Below the pieces are notes generated by a model. That model had not been told where the DNA came from and did no database searches. It saw only the letters and a list, made by a program, of their open reading frames with translations. 64,000 bases of DNA. Source: Glandiceps talaboti (Eukaryota > Hemichordata > Enteropneusta > Spengelidae). The translations under genes were made by a program, and so were the position numbers. How positions within the stretch are numbered: position 1 is the first letter of the stretch; each line of letters opens with the position of its first letter. Shown piece by piece: positions 31,188 to 45,912 of this stretch. The DNA lies in contig NC_135554.1 in NCBI RefSeq assembly GCF_964340395.1, forward strand, positions 17,385,592 through 17,449,591, written 5' to 3'.

Positions 31188-32242
31188 TTTATTACTAAAA
31201 CGCTACAATCAGTATCTTTTATTTCACTTGTGTTCCACATCGGGTTTCGATGTAGATGTGAGCTTTTGTTCTTTTTTGTTTAGTTACTTACTTTTATTTA
31301 GTATCTCAATGGATATCATTCCAATTTCATATAGTCGCTTTCCTTGTTTTCTCTGTATAGCTACTAACGTCAGGGTATTTACTGGAAACAAACGTTATAC
31401 ATATTATGACAAAACATATATAAATGTCGAGTGCTTGTCCTTCTGAGAGACGCGTAAGCTGGGCCATGACTACTTAAATGTCTTTATCTATAACATGCCA
31501 AGATCTAGACATGAAGATCAAACAATTAACTCTGTATATAAAAATGTTAAATTATGTATTTAAAAAAAATGAAATATGGATAGATCAGTATGTTTAGGGA
31601 GAGGTGAAAGAATGAATAATGTACTTCATAATAACATTTGATTGTATTGCCTAAGGAAATGTTCACCATTAAGTCACTTTTTATATTAAGGGTATATCAA
31701 TAATACACGAAAACGATACATAAATCTAAACTTAAAAGAAATACACCTAATCTGTAGATTTAGCTTCGATGTCTGTATTTCCTTCATATACAATGTATTT
31801 ACTGTCCATTGTAGGTAAAAGAACGTAACATTTAGAAGTCGTACTTCATGCTCAACAGGAGAAGATGGGTCGTATCCTGCAGGTTTATCATTTGTAGCTA
31901 GAGGCTGCCCACCGATTAGATTTTAAAAGATAATTATCATGGGTGTTTTAAATTCAAATTTCATGTCTTTCTTAGATGTCACAGTCTGACAAGAATACAT
32001 ATTGACTTATGGCTATAACGTAATAATAGTGTATCTCTACGTACAGACACAATCTTACCGTAGGAATCGAGTCCAGCTGGTGGATAAAATTATTGGTTTG
32101 CTTAAGGGTTAATATACCTACCGTTTTTGTTTTTCTCTATACTCCTACATTTTATCCGTGCACAGTGTAGAAAGTTTTTTCTTCGACATTTTATTATTAA
32201 AATGAGACCGTTAGGTGTTTTATTCATGCATGCACGATCCTG

Positions 32243-32388
<146 letters not shown>

Positions 32389-33654
32389 TTTATATCTGCA
32401 GCATTTTAAAGATATTGTAAGAAATTGTCTGAAGTGAGTAAATAAATATACACATACCGACAAGTTGCAAGATTACATCGCTAAATCGCCAGATGCCTAT
32501 TGCAATATACAAAATAACTCACCTTGAAGTTTATGTAGTGAAAAGTCGCGCCACACTGGCGCCACAAGAAAGACTCTTTAGAGTCAAAAAGTGTTGAATA
32601 TTGTTCCAGAAGATTATAAATCTCATATTGAGGGAATCACCGGGACTTGTCCCGGTGAGACCACTGACAACTGTGTCAAGAATATATCAAAAGATAAAAC
32701 CCATTAAATTGCCATTGCTGAGGGATTTACACTTTTCATGTATTGCAATTGTGTTCATCTCTAATAACAATATAGGAGTACACTTTCATCGTTCTTCAGT
32801 TTATTGATCAGCGATATTATGGCAACTTTTTTAAATAGAGTTTCTCACCATGTACTTGATCTTTTAAACTCTTAGGTGTTAGTAACGATAACCAAGAACG
32901 GCATACACAAGAATATGTCTAAAACATAACAAAATCAAAATGATGAGGACCGCAAAGTAACAAAAACCTTGACCCATTTTGTTCAGCAGATAAAATATAC
33001 ACTGTAATGTCTGTCTTTATGTGTACAATACACACTTATCAACAAATCTGTTAATGATATCTTTTATAATGCATCATGTTACAACAATTTAAATTTAATA
33101 TATTTAAATCACTTTTAAGTTCTGACTTTCAATTGTTTTAAAATTCATGTTTTTGGTAATATTTGAAAATAATTAGACTCTTTATTTTCTTCAAACAATA
33201 AAATAAATCAACATTTCACCATAAATTTGTTAATGTGTGGTATTACATGGTAAGAAGGGTGAAACATTTATTTTTTGATTAATTAAACATTTTTAATGTT
33301 TTTTTCTACTTATGAATCTAAGTGAAACAACATAGACCAAGCCTAAGTTTCTACCTTATTAATTGCAAAAACGAGAATAGTTTAATAATGTGTTAAAGTG
33401 GATTAATGGATGAGGTTTTGGTATTTATTTTAGATTTTTAAGTTATGAAACAATTTTATCATGGCTTCCTACTTGAAAAAAAAAATCAATGTGAAACAAT
33501 ATGTCAAGTGCTTGTTTGTAACTCAATATTAAATTGCAAAGGATTAATAAATGTATAAAATGTTTGTTATTGTAAGTACAATAACAAACTTTTTAAAACA
33601 CATTTTTGTTTAGCTTTTTGCAAAGAAATGTGCACAGTGTCACAGACTTGGTCA

Positions 33655-33880
33655 ATGGATGGATGGGTGAATGAATGAATGAATGCATGCATGCATGCAG
33701 GCAGACAGACAGACTGACAGACTGACAGACTGACAGACTGACAGACAGACAGACAGACTGACTGACTGACTGACTGACTGACGAACGGACGGACGGACTG
33801 ACAGATGGTATGATGAATAAATGGATGGTTGGATGGACAGACGGACGGGCGATGAATAGAAGGAAGGACTAGATGGATGG
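33655..33880. repeat. Tetramer mosaic GGAT/GAAT/GCAT/GACA/GACT/GGAC
   Basis: Short blocks of different tetramers, neighbours differing by one base. Confidence 0.9.
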
Positions 33881-36435
33881 CAAGGGTTTTCCCATAGATT
33901 GTTCTGCATCTTCAAGTCTAAAAGGAGGTTATCACATCTTTCATTCTGAAAGTAATGTTTAGCAGCAGGGGCCACCATTAATCACTCGACGGGGAGGGTA
34001 TTTATTAAGAACAACTATTACGACTAGCAACCTGTTCACAGCATGATGCGACGTCTGATAGATCACCTTTAGTTTCTATCTACTTGGTTTGAATATATGT
34101 TGAGATCAATGATTAATTAGGTCTATGAAACATTCTCAAAGTTCTCTGCCCAGTATTTCCTGTTCGGCACCCACGTAATTGCATTAGATTGCAATAGTAG
34201 AACCCTCATTCAAACCTAAGTGCATTGGCAGGTTTTGGTTTCTTAATCAAAGTAATTTCCGTCTTTTTCCTTCTTCAAGTAAATAACACAGAATTTGTCA
34301 TGCCATTTGAAACACATTATTCAAGGATTCAACACCTCGCGCAATATTGGTGGCAAATTACTAATTCAAAACAAACTCACAATTTCCGACTTTGTACGTT
34401 ATTTTCAACGCTTTGCTGTTGCTTGTCTATACCCAAAAGATTGTTTTCGTATTTTTCATTCTATTATGCAATGATGGACTTTCTTAGGATGGGGTCTCTA
34501 GGGTAAATCATGTTAGACTTATTTATCGAGGGACTTTGCAAAGGTTCAAAAAGTCATTTTGTCTCTAACGCACAAGGACAATGAGAATGTGATTAATGAT
34601 TGTGATAAAGCCGGACCGGACAGCTTTATAGCGATCGGTTTAACTCGCTAATCGCATATACACTTCTGTCATGTCCAAGGTAGATACTATGTTGTTGATC
34701 ACTTAAGAAATCCCATTGTCAGGATTGGGGGAATGGTGACAGGTCCCCTCGGAATAGTGGAGAAGTAGAGACTAATCCATCCGGAGATTGTACAAAAGGA
34801 CAAATCGTCATGTCTTGTCAGGTTATTTAAAACACCATATGTACTTGTCAAATTCTAGGGTTTAATAGGACAACTTATACGCTTTTGTTTTATAATTTCA
34901 AATTTTGAAAATAATTGACCATTTTTCGTTGTCGTGCACGGATTATACAGATGCTCAGGAGAGTCGTCAACTTTCTGCACGTACGTATACTCAGTAATCG
35001 TTTGGTTTGAAGTTTTAGATAGTATATATGGTGTGTAGAGCCTTTAATAAAAGGGATTCACCTGACGTTCAAAATTATAACGTCTGCATAAAGTCTATAT
35101 GAGAAACCAGTATGAGGTAATGTAGCAGATAAGGTATTCAACACCCAAAATGTTTTATTTTGCCTTAACTCTACTGTACCCCATAATTCATGTAACATTC
35201 ATAGCTTGAGGCGTTCTCATTTCGTACTGATTTCTGATTTTGCCCTGAGCCTCGGGTGGTCTCATAGGCAGCACAAATGCATCTAAATTCTCATCGCTGA
35301 TAGCAGCGGCTACTGTTCCCTTTAAACAGAACACACACAACTGTCAGGATAATATTATAATGCATATACATCATTGTTGACGGATTCCGAAATAAAGATC
35401 ACTTGGACTCTCAGCTTGGACTCTTAATACTGGTAAATATTTAAGCCTTTCATACTGTTTTGGAGATTCAAACGGCAAATAAATAAGAAAGGAAATATTT
35501 TGTGAAGATTCAGACAAGAGGCAGAGAGGCTGATATTCAGGGGATTTGTGTTCGTAGTGTGTCCAGTGTGTACAAAATTCGCAATAAACAGTTAAATACA
35601 ACTGCTAATTTGCAACGAAGTTTGATTCTTGTGGCATTTGACGTTTTAATGCTGGTCTTATTGTTGCTTCCGAGTCGATTAGTGTACATTGCCTTTTTTA
35701 AATCCAGAGTGACAACTTCATAATTGACATCTCTCCTACACCCAACGTTGGGGATTAAAAGATTAACGTAAAATTGCTCGAAATTCCGAAAAGGAATTCA
35801 AAGTATCTTAGAGATACTTATTCGATTTAAATAGATAGTTTCCTTTTCAGCTTAATATATAGAATGATAAATACAATTAATTGGCTTCAATTGACGAATA
35901 GTGAGTGAACCATTATGTGTTCACATCAACATAAATACATATAAAGACTTCCTTTGTTGTACACTGGTTCATGTGATCAAATATACTATCTGTACCAGTG
36001 TATGCTGCCCATTTACGATGTAATAGTGTTTGAATGATAGAACGACGACTGGAAATATGTTATCAGGCTATCATTGGAATCTTGGTTATTTATGAGTTTA
36101 TTGTTATTATAACAACAACAACCACTATAAACAAACAAGTTATAAGGAATTGAACAATGATTTTAAGATACTTTTCATATATATTGACCAACAGAACATT
36201 TTGGCGTGTTTCTACGAGTGTCTTGTAAAGTAAATAGAGCGAAATTGTTTGTGTGCAACTTTCGTAATCGACAGACATTTCAACATATTTCAGCCAGTAT
36301 TTGACGAACATTTTAAAGCATATAAAATACTAAACAACAATAAAAATTAAGAAATTGTGCAAAATAATACGACATACCTAGTGATGAAGCCACCGTAATC
36401 ATGACATTGAGTTGTCTCTAATTCAATTGTGCCGA

Positions 36436-36640
36436 TGTATGTATGTATGTATGTATGTATGTATGTATGTATGTATGTATGTATGTATGTATGTATGTAT
36501 GTATGTATGTATGTATTTATGTGTGTGTGTATGTATGTATGTATGTATGTATGTATGTATGTATGTATGTATGTATGTATGTATGTATGTATGTATGTAT
36601 GCGTGTATGTATGTATGTATGTATGTATGCATATATGTTT
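36436..36640. repeat. (GTAT)n microsatellite
   Basis: GTAT array with a GTGT island and late GCAT variants. Confidence 0.98.
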
Positions 36641-37615
36641 GTATGTACGTTCAATGTATACATGCATACATTAGTAGACACTGTTCATAACATTAACGTG
36701 TATGAAGTCAAAAAATTATAGCAAGGAAAAGCGATGTAAAGATATCACATCTTATGTGTAAAATTCACACATCTACCCTTTTTCTAACAAATAATGCACA
36801 GTAACGCATATTTCGTTGTTAATTTATGATAATAGAGACATCACATTCATTCAAATTATAATGTATTTAGTACCATGTTGTTACAATATTATTGGTATGA
36901 TAATACAATAGCTACTGCTGTAGTGCAATTATATTAACTTGAACCTGTCTTGAACATTGATGGATTAAACCTGAACACTGCAAACCTGTTCAGACATCAA
37001 AGTGACGTCACTATTTGGAACTGTCGGAGTAATAGAGCAATTTCACTGACCAAACAAGCTGGGATACGAACTGTCACCATTCATTGCAATCCAATTATAG
37101 AGGCAATTCCCTTTGCGCAGCTCGGCAACAAGGATAGCGATCAAAACCAACACCACCAAATAGTGGTAAATTAAATGCATATGGGGTCTTTGAGGAGAAT
37201 TTATGGTGACGTAATTACCACTAGGTGATTGTGATTGTTTCCACGGTCTTGTTATATATAGGTGCTTATTAGACTCAGAATCAAAATCAGAATCAAGATC
37301 GAGATGCTCGACTTGATAGTCATACATGAAGGCAATTCTCCAATTATGTCTGTGTATTTTGTGTGAGAAAGTAATGCTCGTGCTGTTCAAATCGTTGAAT
37401 ACTACGTTGATCGATGGTAAGATCTGTAAGTAGGTTCAGAGATTGATTAACAGGTTGATAGACAGGTTGGTCGCTTCTTGGTCCGTATTTTGATTCTAGA
37501 TTAACCGGTGTAAGTATGTGGTCATTTTAGTTTTACATATCATAGTAAGACATGCACATACGATGACCAGTTATTAAATTGACCGACTGTTTGGATATAT
37601 ACATACTGGGAAACA

Positions 37616-37624
37616 TAGACAGAC

Positions 37625-37699
<75 letters not shown>

Positions 37700-37733
37700 T
37701 AGATAGAATTATAGAAGATAGATATATATATAT

Positions 37734-37769
<36 letters not shown>

Positions 37770-37828
37770 GATATAGAAGATATATATATATATATATATA
37801 TTAGATAGATAGATAGATATATAGATAT

Positions 37829-37902
<74 letters not shown>
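37616..37902. repeat. (GACA)n then (GATA)n
   Basis: GACA block, then GATA blocks separated by two copies of an ATAGAAGATA...TATATTA unit, then a long GATA run. Confidence 0.97.
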
Positions 37903-38785
37903 GCGTGGGTGTTTTGATGGGAGACAGAGAGACAGAGACAGAGACAGAGAGAACCTATGTGGTTGTATACCTGTGCTCAGAATGCCGCATAAGATTTCAC
38001 ACTAGGTACTTCATATCATTCCGTACAGCTAGTCAATCGCCGTGTCAGCGGAATAAGTCTACAAATTTAAAGATAGCAGATTGTCTAATCATTGTGAGGT
38101 GGATTGCAAACGTTTTCTTCGCTTGTACTTGTATTAGATGTTCTGCCCACGGCCGACAGTTAGAGAATTAAACACGGAAGGCGGCTACTTAGTAGAGAGA
38201 GTATAACAAGTTTTGTCTCTTTTTCAATCCTGTTCATACTTCTCAACTTTCATTTCCGCCTGAAACTCATTTTATCTCATTTTTGTCTTTTCAACAACGT
38301 CCGGGCAATTAGTCCAGTTGTTCTCTCAACAGTATGTCAACAATATCAAGTTGACAATTTGAAGACGTGCAAGCAGTGTCTTGTTGTCAGTACAAACGTT
38401 TCGGCAAAGAACACTTGTGAACTTTTGATTGCTTTTGTTACTTGATACGAGTTTTACTATATTGCCTGTGTTTGAAAGTTGTTCTCATTTAATCCCAGAA
38501 CCAAGTACACCCATGATTCAAACATCAACATATTACAATAGTAACTCAAATAAAAACTATGAATTCATTAACATTTCATAAATGCTCATAAACGGTTCGC
38601 AATGAGGGCATTTCCATGATAACGCCATCACTTTGGTCATCATGAAATTCTACTTTTTAAAGGGTGTAAGAAGTTACAATTTGAATATTAAGACTGGGAT
38701 TACTGAGACAATATTAACTATATATATTCAGATTTTATGTGACCTGTGAAATAATCCTGCGTTTCAGGAATAGCAACACTGGATG

Positions 38786-38786
38786 C

Positions 38787-38829
<43 letters not shown>

Positions 38830-38856
38830 ATGTCTGTCTGTCTGTCTGTCTGGATG

Positions 38857-38940
<84 letters not shown>
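38786..38940. repeat. (GTCT)n microsatellite
   Basis: Interrupted once by GGATGTT. The string CTGGATGTTGTCTGTC resembles the left edge CTGGATGCTGTCTGTC, suggesting internal duplication. Confidence 0.97.
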
Positions 38941-38941
<1 letters not shown>

Positions 38942-41900
38942 AAATGTTTAGTATTTATCGTCAGTACTAAGCATAGTTCAAGACATCTCTTCTTATACAT
39001 GTGTAATATAAATGCATCTTTTTCTATGTCTGTTTGTGTGCACCGAATGTTATGCAATGTGATAATCATGGCTTGTGTTACATTTGTGAAATGTAACCAG
39101 ATGTATACACTTCGCAGCTGATAAACCGTTGATTGATAAGTCGTAAGGCATTCCTCACCCTGGTACTTTTATTCATACAATGGTATATACCAGCCGTCAC
39201 GCTACATAAGGCAGCAAACGAGTTTAATTATTGTCAATTATGTCAAGTGTTGACGCTTTGACAAAAAACAGACCCCCTAGAGTACGCTTAAAATTCTAGA
39301 GCTTTGCATGTTTTGAAATGATATAATATTCAAAATTAATATCGTTTACATTTTATTTATTTGCAACCAATGCGTATGGCCACTGCTTTCCCATGTGTAA
39401 CATTGCGAAACATTGTGATAGTTATGGGTTGGGTCATAATAATAATAATAATAATAATATTAATAATAATCTTTATTTATACTGGATAGTTCTTTAAGTA
39501 TATAAACACTTGTCTTCCAAGACGTCCAGTGAGGGCCATCCCTCGTGGGTTCAGTGTTAATTATTAGCAATTATTCACAATGATGGAATTTCACAGTCGT
39601 ACATTTAGTACGGTTCATCGAAAAACAGTAACCAAAGTCAAATTCACGACTTTGAACGTCGCAAAACTTGAAGTAGATGAATTTCATGACAAATACTATT
39701 GGCAGATCTGATAGATACTTATTATCTCTTGTAGATGTTTTATCTGTGTAATCTCTGTTAAGTTTTATTTTTGTCATAAAGGATAATGGAACCCTCATGT
39801 GTAAGACCCACATTGTCAGATGTATAATTTTCTGGGTCTTTGATTCATTAGATTGCCGATTTAATACAAATTCAAATGATCATGCTCACCTTCACGGCTT
39901 GTTAACGAGTTTTCCAATAGGATATTGTTTTCTACTTCTTATCAATCATCATCCCATACATCATGAATGAAGCTAAGGCCTAGGATGTTAATATTGATGA
40001 AACTATCTCTTTACTGTAATCACGCCTTTCATTTTGACGCCAAATCACGTTAGCTAACAAGTCGTTACCGTCTATTTCTTTGACTTGTCTAGGTTTTTAT
40101 TAGTATTGAAAGGAAAAGAAATGTTTTATGTAATACGTGACAGAGTGACGAAGTCATTTCCTTGTCGTGCTTTCAACTCCAATGGGTCCTTCTTGGTGAA
40201 GTGATACAAGTGTAGACTGTCAACATAATGCTGATTGGTTGATGAGCATTTCCCCCACGTGATGTCGACGTGCTGTCTACATGCAATGTTCGTGTTCTCT
40301 GTGTGATGTGTAAGTGATCACAGCGTGTCATGTTTTGATTGTTTAGCATGTACAACACCATCTGGGCAGCATTAAAGGCACAATGGGGGATTAGCATCAA
40401 CATTAAAAAGATTACAGATAGATTTCAAAAAGATTAACATGTCGTTTAGTTTAGAGTCTGTTTTCTTGCTGTTTGATGTGCTCTTCTCAGTTTAACGATA
40501 GTTTACAATGCTTAAAGTTGTGATCTAAAATCGCTATCACAGGAAATAAATCACACAAGTCTTAATCAAATACAAATATGACTGCTATAACACGTCACCA
40601 ATGTTTCAGAAGACAACCTGGAGTGTTACACCTAAATTATTCAGTAACTTGCAAGAGATGAGACGTGCGAAAGTCGCTATACAAGGAACGGCTTTTTGGG
40701 AATCCTTTCTAAATCGATGCGTTCATATACGTTAAGTGAAATATTGATTAAAGCATATCTAAATTAGTCCATTTGTCCTTGCAAATTCAAGATTATATCA
40801 GGCTTTGACGCTTACTTCGGCTTTGAAGAGTTTGGTCATCTCTAATTAGCTACTATCGTTCACGCGCACAAAACAGTGCTGGAAAGCAATCATGCGAACT
40901 ACCTTGGCGCTTAGTAAGCAAGGACTTTAATGAAGGGAATTGACTACCCTATAGCCATATTTCACCGACCGCTACTGGGCAATTATTATTCTACAGTCGA
41001 CTTCGGAGAGCATAATTAAAAGGCAATAACAATATCACTTCTTTAGCTACTGAGGTCTGCATTCACAAATGGGTAATCATGTAAAAATTGCTCTGAGACG
41101 TGCTCGATTCTAGGGGAAGATCAAAGCTATATCTACCGTATATGCCCCAGTGCGTGGAAAAGCTGGCATCTGATACGTTTTTTTTATCAGCAAGAGTAAT
41201 CTGTACTATGTAACGACTCTAACCAATGTCTCCAAATGAAATATTCTGTTTCATGTTTCCCTCACAATAGAAAACACTTTTTTTTTTCGATAGACGTTCA
41301 ATTCTAAGTCACACAGAAACTCTTAGATTCAAATGAATTAATAATAGCACGGCGTTCAAACAAGATTAAGCCATTGATAGATCCTGCAAGTGGTGAATTA
41401 ATTTCAAAGGGAGACACTTTGCACTATTTTCAAATATTGATGCTTCGAATTTTCGAAGCGCATGCGCAAGTAAAATTTTCTGTATTTGTGAGCATGCGCA
41501 GTGTTTTGCAGAGTTTGGCAATATTTTGGAGAAACTATAATGTTTTGTTTTGTTTTCAAATTACCGAATGCAGATTAACAATAACAATTGTTAAGAATAC
41601 ATAAATGCAAACTTTCATAGTGTTCAATATTTACTCAAAATCATTTTTGACATAACTTGGATCCAGATTGCGATATCGGCTGGTTGATTGTGCCAGTATT
41701 TGTGAAAGTGTCAATTTGTATGTTGGATCAGATGTTGTATTTTTGTGTGTGACTAAATATACGTATTCTATTTATTTATAATTATGTAAGATATTCAAAA
41801 TGGAGGACAAGTTATCGAACAGCGAGTGTATTAGTAACTGACAGCTGTTGAACTGGCTTTATGAATTCACCCTTGCTATCAGGTATAGACAATTATATGA

Positions 41901-43412
41901 ATTGAAATAGGAAAACTTGAGCTCAGAATAGTAAGAAAGTTCATATTGGAATTATCCACACAATCATGTCATGACACCTTCGAAGATAACATATCAATGT
42001 GAAGTGAAAAAAGGAAATGACACTTTCTTTTGGAAAGAGAAACGAAAACGTATTAGTATATAGCTTTTCGTGTGGCATTGACGTGAGAGAAAAAAACAAA
42101 AGAATTTTCGAAACTGTAAACACTGAAGTACCATCATCCTGAATACAAAACATTTCCATAGGAACGGATTTAGTAAAAACACAAATAACCAGTTACTAGT
42201 TTGCACAAGAAAACCTTCATGGTACTTAGAAGTAACCTTGATGTTATCAAACACACGTCTCTGCGGCAAAATCATGATTACCCGACATTTTTTACTTAAT
42301 CACCTTTGAAGCTGATAAATTGGAATCGAATTGTTGTGCACGTGTAATCGATGTTACGACCTCCAGCTATTCGTACAAGTACAGTATTAAAACGCAAATT
42401 AATAGTTTGAGCGAAGTACACCACTGTGTCATGAACTAATTCATCACCATTCTGATGACAGCATGTCAATCACTGTTTGTTTAGTTGCTAGGCAATCTAT
42501 CTGCACTTGGAAACTATCGCATTATTAACCTTTTACGACGATTTGCACCAAAGCTCTGTTTGCACAGAGATATAGAACACTCAATCTTTGTACGCTAAGT
42601 CAATCTTCTACGTCGAAAATTTCAACTGTGTGAAATACACGATATATGGCCAGGGAATAAATAGCTAAAGTAGTATATAGTTACCTCTTCATTTTTGGGT
42701 AATAATCCAAACCGGAGTAGATTTTATCAGCATTCTCTATATTTGGCATGATTTGTTTATTCCTGAGTCGTTGTTTTGTTGTATACACAGAATAGTGCAA
42801 CACTAATATATTTTTATGTGTTCCATTTGTAAGATCACAGTGTAAACCCAATGACAATGCGAAGTGAGAATAACAGGATATTTTACCTCCAAGAATGCAT
42901 GGATTTTTTTAAAGTCAAATTTCTTCTCCATATCAAGCGCATATTAATTAAAACCAAGTCTACAACGTTCACGTCCAGGTCTTAGGTCAAATTCAAATGT
43001 ATCGGTGAGATTCCAGCTGAACCATGTTTAGAAATTGACACCGTTCTCGCGAGTAATTTCTATTCTATTTGACATGAAGTCATAAGTTTGGGAGTCTCAA
43101 TAAATTCGAGAACATCACAGTCATTTTTGCTAATTTCTTTTTGGCGCATACATAGCCACTTTTACCACCAACTCTGTAGATTTATATATGCATAGCCCCC
43201 TCTACCACCACACTGTGTAGACAAACACATATTTAAGATAAATATTAGTTTGCATTCTGCTTTAGAGTGTGTGCACTGACTTTATTAAACCAATTATAGC
43301 ATATGTACGAATTCCTTGTGAGAGAGATCAACATTGTTCAGTACGTGTAGTTAGAATGTTATAATATTATCACAGTAACCGCTAAAACTATAGTAATATA
43401 CAGACTGTCTCC

Positions 43413-43415
<3 letters not shown>
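38941..43415. other. Unassigned apart from the 39437 tail
   Basis: No convincing exon. Short frames only. Confidence 0.45.
39437..39550. mobile_element. (AAT)n plus retroposon-like 3' tail
   Basis: An (AAT)n array is followed by CTTTATTTATACTGGATAG and, after about 40 bp, CCAGTGAGGGCCATCC. It parallels 13313-13440 in order and spacing. Confidence 0.4.
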
Positions 43416-43455
<40 letters not shown>

Positions 43456-43550
43456 CACGCACACACACACGCGCGCGCGCGCACACACACACACACATAC
43501 AGACACGCACACACACGTGCGCACACACACACACGCTTGCTTGCTTGCAC
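43416..43550. repeat. (AC)n/(ACGC)n/(GC)n
   Basis: AC array with CG dinucleotides and a GCGCGCGCGCGC core, potentially Z-DNA-forming. Confidence 0.95.
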
Positions 43551-45491
43551 GTATGTGTGACGCCGAAATTGATTGATGCTGAAACGATGTTACACCTTTT
43601 TGTTAAATTGTGCGTAAATCAGTAAAAAGTTCAATAACGCATAAAATACATCGACTAATTTCGGTATAATATATATAAGCCCCAAGCGACACGTTTGCAA
43701 ACATTGCCAAAATGAATCAATGTAGTGAATATATTAGTAGTTATATATTTATGATACTAACCCAACGGTCGAAAATCGCAGTAATTATGTTTAACTGCTC
43801 GTATGGGACAGTCTTTGCCTCAAGAATTAATAAGAGCTTTGATAGAGGGCAAAGATCATATATGAAGTATTGCGACAACCTAGGATATTCATTTTTTATC
43901 GGAATTTTCAGTCGATGTAATTGACTTTTAAACTTCTTCTATAATTTACAAAGGGAATTTATCGGACTTTTGTAATGCTTGGCTATACAAGTCACACGTG
44001 TAATTTGTAAGTCATTTCTTGGGAATTTATCATGTCACAGTGATAGGATGAAGCTTGCGTCCGGGAGGGTACAGCTCACTATAGAGACAGCCACGTTTTG
44101 CAGTATAACATTCAGTTCTTGTCACATCATTCAAATACATTATATTAACAAAATTAAACTGTATGAAAAAATAGAAAACTTTGTTTATCTTGAAAATCGG
44201 CCTTGCTTCGTAAATAACAGTATGTATATCTTTCTGGTTTTAGATTTTCTCTCTTTGTACTTTTAGTACACATGCACTTTCAAACATTTTTGTGTCAAAT
44301 GTTGGCAACTTTCAACACATTTTTCTTTTAAAAAAGTATCACCGATAAAAACTGGCTTTCAGTTTGTGCCGGTAAAAAGTAAACCATTGAATAAGAGAAA
44401 ATGATGTGTCTATATAAGTGTCTCATCTATCTAGCCGAAGGGGTGTTTTATGTAATGTATTATGTCACAAAAAGGAATCCAGAGATAATGGTAGTGTTTT
44501 TTTCCAAAGCTACGTTAAGTCAGAAAACAAATATAACCAACGCTACATATGATCCACAAATTACTAGCTTCTGAGCTGGTAATAGAAGGATGTCATTCTA
44601 ATACGTACATATTTGTTCCCTGTGAGCACAGGAACTCGTTATTCTAACGTCAATATCGTCAAGGTAATATTACAAGCATGTGTCTATGGGGAAAGAATTC
44701 GAAATTTGAAATTCAACGGAGACGAGGTCACATTTCCCGCAAGCTCATTTTACCCGCAGTGATAATCAAGTCCCGAGAATCGAATGGGGTCATTCAATCC
44801 CTTAGTGGCAAAACATAACGATAATAAAGGAAATAAAAGTTCTTCTATGCACCATTGCGAACAAAGCGACACCTACACTGATAAGAAAACGGTATTTTAC
44901 TGTTCACTTGGGAGCTGAATGTGCGAATGGACGGGAATTGTTGTGTGAAGGAGACGACCTGCTAGAGACAAGTCATAAATTCTCTTAAGACGCAATTACC
45001 GGACAGACATTTGCCTGATATTTTCGATTAACAGGTCTGTAAAATTTCCCAAATGACTCGGACAGATTGCGTGCTTGACCTGCACAACAAGAGGGCAGGT
45101 ATTCTTTTGTATCGTCAATGGGAACAGACTTGATCAGGACACATATTCCGTTGAGACATGTACATGAACGTGTGTAAAGATAAAATATACCTTACACTTT
45201 CCTGCATTTAAAATTTGAGGGCGACATTTCGCTTTTGAGGGGCTATAGATGGAAGGTTTTACTACACTATGTTGTGAATGATGGGATGGAAACATTCGCC
45301 TGTAAATCGCCTTATCTGTAATTACATCTGCCAATTAGAACAGCGTGGAAGGTATACTGCCGTATGTACGAGCCAGCACATAGCACTACATACAGACTCT
45401 TAGATGGAGTACACTTGGCTACAAGACTTTTACACTCGTCATCTTCTTTGATATGTATAACCCCCACCTATCGCCAACATTGTTATTGCAC
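43551..45491. other. Unassigned
   Basis: A minus frame at 45134-45334 has a possible acceptor and donor but no recognisable family. Confidence 0.4.
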
Positions 45492-45499
45492 GCTGTGTT

Positions 45500-45668
45500 T
45501 AGACTGTCGACAGTCGCTCGCGCCTTTTTTGCCCAAAGTTTTATCTAAACTCCGATCCTTCGCAATACGGCCCTCGATATCAGTTTGCGATTATACCACT
45601 AGTGTTGCGCCGGACCGGAGTTTAGATAAAACGTAGGGAAAAAGGCGCGAGCGACTGTCGACAGTCTA
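45500..45668. mobile_element. hAT-like MITE, 169 bp
   Basis: Terminal inverted repeats start TAGACTGTCGACAGTCGC and match perfectly for about 30 bp, with further matching (GTTTTATCTAAACTCCG and its complement) to about 60 bp. The element is flanked by the direct repeat GCTGTGTT (45492-45499 and 45669-45676). An 8-bp target duplication with TAG/CTA ends is the hAT pattern. No transposase inside, so it is non-autonomous. Confidence 0.85.
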
Positions 45669-45752
45669 GCTGTGTTAGACGGGAAAAGATATTTTCATAT
45701 GATGATGAATGTCTTGCTGCATTTTATCATCGGTCTATCAGCCCGGAGTGGA

Positions 45753-45768
45753 GGGGGGGGGGGGGGGG
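45753..45768. repeat. G homopolymer
   Basis: About 16 G. Confidence 0.95.
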
Positions 45769-45847
45769 CGTAACCTCTGTTTTAATGTATGTGATATCCA
45801 AATCCCTCTCACACACAGCCACACACAACTGAGGCAGTGACACACGA

Positions 45848-45912
45848 ACATAAACACAAACACAAACACAAACACAAACACAAACACAAACACAAACACA
45901 AACACAAACACA
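45848..45912. repeat. (AAACAC)n hexamer microsatellite
   Basis: About eleven hexamers. Confidence 0.95.

Noticed and set aside
45134-45334. Minus-strand exon with possible splice sites (PSIYSPSKAKCRPQILNAGK)
   Set aside because: The donor GTATAT is weak and no family or partner exon is recognised.
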